From contig NADL03000006.1 in the NCBI GenBank assembly GCA_002205965.3, forward strand, positions 992,001 through 1,056,000: DNA of 64,000 nt, written 5' to 3'. Shown here one piece after another: positions 59,644 to 64,000 of the stretch. The position numbers and the translations under genes are program-made. The stretch comes from Kappaphycus alvarezii. Lineage: Eukaryota; Rhodophyta; Florideophyceae; Gigartinales; Solieriaceae. A model generated the notes under the pieces. It had not been told where the DNA came from and did not search any database. It saw only the letters and a list, made by a program, of their open reading frames with translations. How positions within the stretch are numbered: position 1 is the first letter of the stretch; each line of letters opens with the position of its first letter.

Positions 59644-62600
59644 TTCACAGAGAAAGGTGAACCTGTATAACACAACATGTTGACTCTGTACGATCCCAAT
59701 ACCTAAAATTACCTTTTCATGGAATAATCCTTTATAGGCGATGTTCCACGGCATCAATAGCTATTCTCAGGTCCTGTATCATTTTGAAGTAACATCAAAT
59801 AGTGCAATGTCCGTAAAAATCTGAACTGAGATATTGCAACCGACGATGCCCACTGGATCGATGGAGATGGCAATGTGAAACATGTCGCTGAGGCTGTGAA
59901 TTCACCGGACATGGCCGATTTTGCTACTCTTCTTGGTATATATGTATTTAATGATAGTCGAACATTGAAGTCGGAATCATCGAAAAGGAAGATCATGTGG
60001 CCGAGTTTGGACGAAAGGTCGTGATTATTAGCAAAGGAAGAATAATAAAGGACTATAATACGAATCAAATGAAATTTAGCTTGTCTATTTACAGAATAAG
60101 GCGATTTTATGTGGCATATTTGATGCCCATGTTGATACTAAAAAAGAGCGACAGCTATTATTTCTGGAAGATATGCTCTGTAATTTAGCTTCCCATTGAA
60201 AACGGACCTCAAGGATAACAAGAAGCATCTAGGAAGCGCATTATGGTCTAGAAGTATAAATTTACGAGTACTACAGTGAACATTCCGCACTTAAATAGGC
60301 TTTTTATTCATTACTTTTCCCCTTGCATCATTTTCGGTGCTTTGGCGCGAATTTCGTCCGGGTCTGGTACATCAACTTCGTAAAAAGGGTCTTCAAGGGA
60401 GGACTTGAAGCAGGGAGGGCATACTGCAATTTCTGCGAGAATTATTTGGGCGATCGTTTCCGGAAATATAATTAGGCCTTAACGTGAGCGAAACTAAAAG
60501 GATTTGTATGGACTTTGGGTCCGAGATTGTCATTCATTGCGTTTACTGCTCATTATAGACCTAAGTTTTTATCGATTTTCGGCTTTGAGACAAATAAATT
60601 TCGGAAATTCTACCGAGCCAGTTTATGCTATCTTTTTCCGACATCCAGACTTGAGTGAGCTTCAAAAAGCTTAATTGGCTTTTACACCCCCAATCTTCGC
60701 GATGTGCTTGAATTTTACTCTGAAGTTTGAGCATAGGGCAATGAGGATCTTGTTCGGTAGTCTGATGCATGTGGTCATTCACAAATCTATTAACTTCAGG
60801 CAAATATGCTCCGCAGAGATGCTTTGGAGAAGAAACGAAGCGATGAAACTAGTACTCTCATCCATAATGGAGTGTACGGGGTCTTCACCGAGATACATTA
60901 TATCTAATAATATTCCCTGATTGCAATAGGTCTCCTCAGCTCCAAAATGGGCCCGGAAACGCTTGGGCGCATGCTGAATCCGGGACAGGTATTAGAGCAT
61001 TTTGAGATCTCTTCAAGTGTCCTCAGCATCTCGGGGATGTTTTTCAGTCATGATCAAGATATGAGGTTAAACAACTTCTACGCCGTAAATTGGAGGAAAT
61101 AGCGATGCAGTCAGGCGATTTGTGTCTTGGTGAAATTAATTCGACAATAGGACTAGAACGGAACGTAGAGGTGGTTACTACCTGGCCCTCTCATTGATTC
61201 AGCTAATTATTCAGTGTACCAAATGCTGTCCTCTCTATTATTGTCAGGGAAACCGATGTAAAAGCACAACAGGGACGGTACGCGAGGTCAAAAAACCCCG
61301 GCCCATCACATAAATTCCAGGCAGCACTGCAATATCATCCTCAACTATTTCGAAGCTGATAAGGATTTGAAGGGTACCGACAGGGGTCTTCAATGGAAAA
61401 AAAGGAAATAATAGCAACGAATAAGACGCATTGGCAAAGCGAAATGTGTATTGAGAATTTATCTTCCTTTTGTCAATGCAAAGAGCAGTGTGGATCTTGT
61501 TTAATTCCTTGTGACCAACAAATGATTTGAAGGCATTAATAGAGGTTAGAAAACCAAGTGGTAGGCGATTTCTCACCGAAATTTTTACCTAATCAAAAAA
61601 GTGTTTCGATAATTACAGCCTTGGAGACTTTGCCGGAATTTCAGATCAGTACCAGTACTGATATATCTGCAAATAGGTGAATTTAAGTTGTGGGCGAGAT
61701 CGCAGAAACTTCTCTGGCAGAAAATGCGGCAAAGGCAATTTTTTGTAACTATTTTACTGCCGCCTTTCTTTACTGGTTTGTGTGGAGTCCATAGTCAGTA
61801 AGGGTTTCAATTATGTCAGAGTTCTCGTTCTCATTCTCACCGATAATCTGATGATCAATGGTGTTGATTTACGTATTTTACTTCGTTATATGTATGTCAG
61901 TCCCTTTACTATTATTGTGTAGATCCATGAATCTCTACCCTCCTTTGATGAAGTCGATGAGAATATGGACAAAGGGCTGCCCTCGCTTCAAAGGATTCCG
62001 AGCGAATGCAGCGACTGAGCCTGTCGCACAGCTATTTTTCGGCGTACAGTCTGGGGCGCTGCAGTTCAAAAATCCTTCTCACTGCGGTTTAATATCTGCA
62101 TATATCGGCTGGGACGATTTTTGGCCGCATTGGTGACCTCGATGGTTTGCTTGGGGGACTTTTCTGGACTGATGCTTGTAGTGATTAGATTGTCGAAGTT
62201 AACGACCACGAGTAGATATGTCTTATTATTTTCTGCAGGGACAGTCAGTCCCGGTAAGTGGTCAGTATTTCGTTCCTGAAATCCAACACCCAGAAGCTCT
62301 CGATGGCGACTGTTCTCGGTAAATTCGTGTAGCGTCATAACGAACATGTTGTATCAGTAACCTAGCGAGGTACTACTGTGGATCGGGATTCGAGACCAAG
62401 ATTGGAACTCAGTTACGGCTTTGTGGAGATAGTAGATCATCAGTGAATCGGTGCGGAAGTCACGAGGGTATTGTGGTACGAGCATCTTAAATGTGCTCGA
62501 CCAGCTTTTAAGCCGAAAAGAGACACCAATGTTCTGTTTCATTCGTAGAGCTGCGTAAACGAAGCGTTTCTAGAGTAACCTTGACTCGGAGCCGTCGGCA

Positions 62601-63731
62601 TCGCTCAAATATTCGTTTAATAGAACACAGACAATTTCCTTGTTCGACATTGAACCTAGGCAATTTTCGAAATAAAAGGTTCGTGCCGCACTATCAAAGC
62701 AACAGATGAAGAAATAAATCTTCTGAGTTGCCAGTAGGCCGTTATTATCGGAACCGTTCCGTAAACCTTAAGATTTTTGTGCAAACGTTACGAAATATCA
62801 CCCGAAAACTTTCATTTTCTTTAATGTTTGTTTGATAAAGCTAGCCTTTTTTGGCGTTATCTCCTACCTTATGGTCATAAAGCGCGGATACGTTCGTCTT
62901 TCCGACGTTTGGTGGCATTGAGAAGGATATGTACCTTCCTTATATGCATTAAAAGGAAGGCAAGGGAGCGGAAACACTGGTGACTGTGGGCGAGGTGTCT
63001 GAATTTTTGTATACATACTCTCGAGAACTATTCGAGTTTGGTCCTGCTAGCTACAGAGGAGTAGAGCTGCTATTAGAGTAGCCAGCGCTAAGCGCAAACG
63101 CAACATGAATAAAATATTTGGAAATAAATACGTCTTTTATGTCCTCTTACTTGCGAAACACAGTAACGGCGGTATTGGTATCACATCGAATCGAAAGAAG
63201 TAGCAGAGCAGAGGTAGCAGCGAAATAAGCTTGTTGCTCTGTTTTGAGTTCGTAAGATGAATCTAGTCCATGAAGTCACAGGGATTTTCTCGATCGAATA
63301 TTTCTGCAACTTGAATAACAACCAGAAATGGAAAGGTTGGTGACTAGAAAAACTATGGGAGATCATGAGATTTGCGGCGGGAGCAATTCTCGAAGGAATT
63401 CGTTGACCTCTTCCTCTTCAGATTTATCACACACAGAAGAGGGGATTTTGATTTCTTCGTCATCTTTTTTGGTCAACACGAAGTACTACAAAGTGGATCC
63501 GGCTTCGAGAAATTTCCTTAAGTAGTCATCCTCGATCATGGAGGTTCTAATAATACGAGTAATTTTCGTATTCTACGACTTGTATTTGGCGAGAAACAAC
63601 GCAGGCATCTTTAAGAGTGAAGCTTAGATGCCAAAGAGGAATCTCGAAGTTTAGCTTTCGATTTAAGGAGGAAAGAAGTGAGCGAAAGCAGAAAAGAGTG
63701 ATGTCACTGGAAGACGAAGAGCCTCCGATTA
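59644..63731. other. AT-rich, no gene seen
   Basis: About 4 kb. Frames reach 110 codons (61244-61576 minus) but show no motif and none is repeated elsewhere in the window. Confidence 0.45.
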
Positions 63732-63990
63732 AAATTGTCGTGAGACCTGTGATTTGGCGACCAGCAATCTGCAAGGCGGCAATGGAATAGATTTATGATA
63801 GATAAGGATAGAGATAAGATAAAGGATATTTATTGAGAAGGCCCTTGGCGTCCTCAATTATTCTTAAAATTACCATTTTTTTTTGTTTCCTAGAGCCCAA
63901 GCGCATTTCAGCGAGAGAGCAAGCCTTAAATACAGTGTACCAGCGTACGCACATGTTACTCTCCGCCGTACCAGTGACGCGTACATACTT
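63732..63990 (+). repeat. dispersed repeat R2, copy 2
   Basis: Partner of 57206-57480. It runs to the window edge, where CCAGTGACGCGT also occurs, a word found inside the 57.45-kb ORF (57812). Confidence 0.5.
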
Positions 63991-64000
63991 TTTGGAACAT

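Overview
This is a nuclear window from a eukaryote, most likely a red alga with a florideophyte-like genome (inference). The host genes are nearly intron-free and packed tightly. One of them is a plastid-type FMN hydrolase homologue, which suggests a photosynthetic organism. The genes sit in short islands separated by large tracts of decayed transposons. There is no operon structure and there are no bacterial signals.

Layout. 1-6.8 kb is a gene island: the SLX1 endonuclease subunit (+, running off the left edge), clamp-loader subunit RFC5 (-), a HAD-family FMN-hydrolase-like gene (+) and a PP2A regulatory subunit B'' (-). 7.4-7.8 kb holds a cluster of ACAGT/ACTGT pentamer repeats. 8.1-8.6 kb has a possible unrecognised gene. 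9.4-11.1 kb has remnants of a Ty1/copia element and of a LINE C-terminus. 13.4-16.2 kb is a near-complete piggyBac-like element with inverted ends built on an 18-bp palindrome. 18.9-21.2 kb is a decayed PIF/Harbinger element with both of its proteins on converging strands. 21.2-27.9 kb is an AT-rich coding desert. 27.9-32.1 kb is a DIRS-like tyrosine-recombinase retroelement. 32.8-36.3 kb is a second host gene with a TPR + beta-helix + DUF4470 architecture. 37.1-45.8 kb is a nest of related LINE-type retroelements, including a head-to-head pair with about 325-bp inverted arms and a possible solo LTR. 46.0-47.0 kb is an unrecognised broken coding region. 47.5-64.0 kb is a second AT-rich desert with two families of diverged repeats and an unpaired piggyBac-like end.

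How the genes work together. The four left-hand genes are unrelated housekeeping functions: DNA repair, replication, flavin metabolism and phosphatase targeting. They are organised only as divergent and convergent neighbours. RFC5 and the FMN hydrolase share a divergent promoter of about 450 bp that contains TACTGTA motifs.

Main caveat. Nearly every conserved gene except the FMN hydrolase can be followed only by changing reading frame one or more times, often at short homopolymers, while the protein families stay well conserved on both sides. Sequencing or assembly indels are the simplest explanation, but pseudogenes cannot be excluded from sequence alone. By contrast, the transposon genes also carry many in-frame stops from base substitutions, as expected of old copies. 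Family identifications rest on motif recognition by eye; no database search was run.
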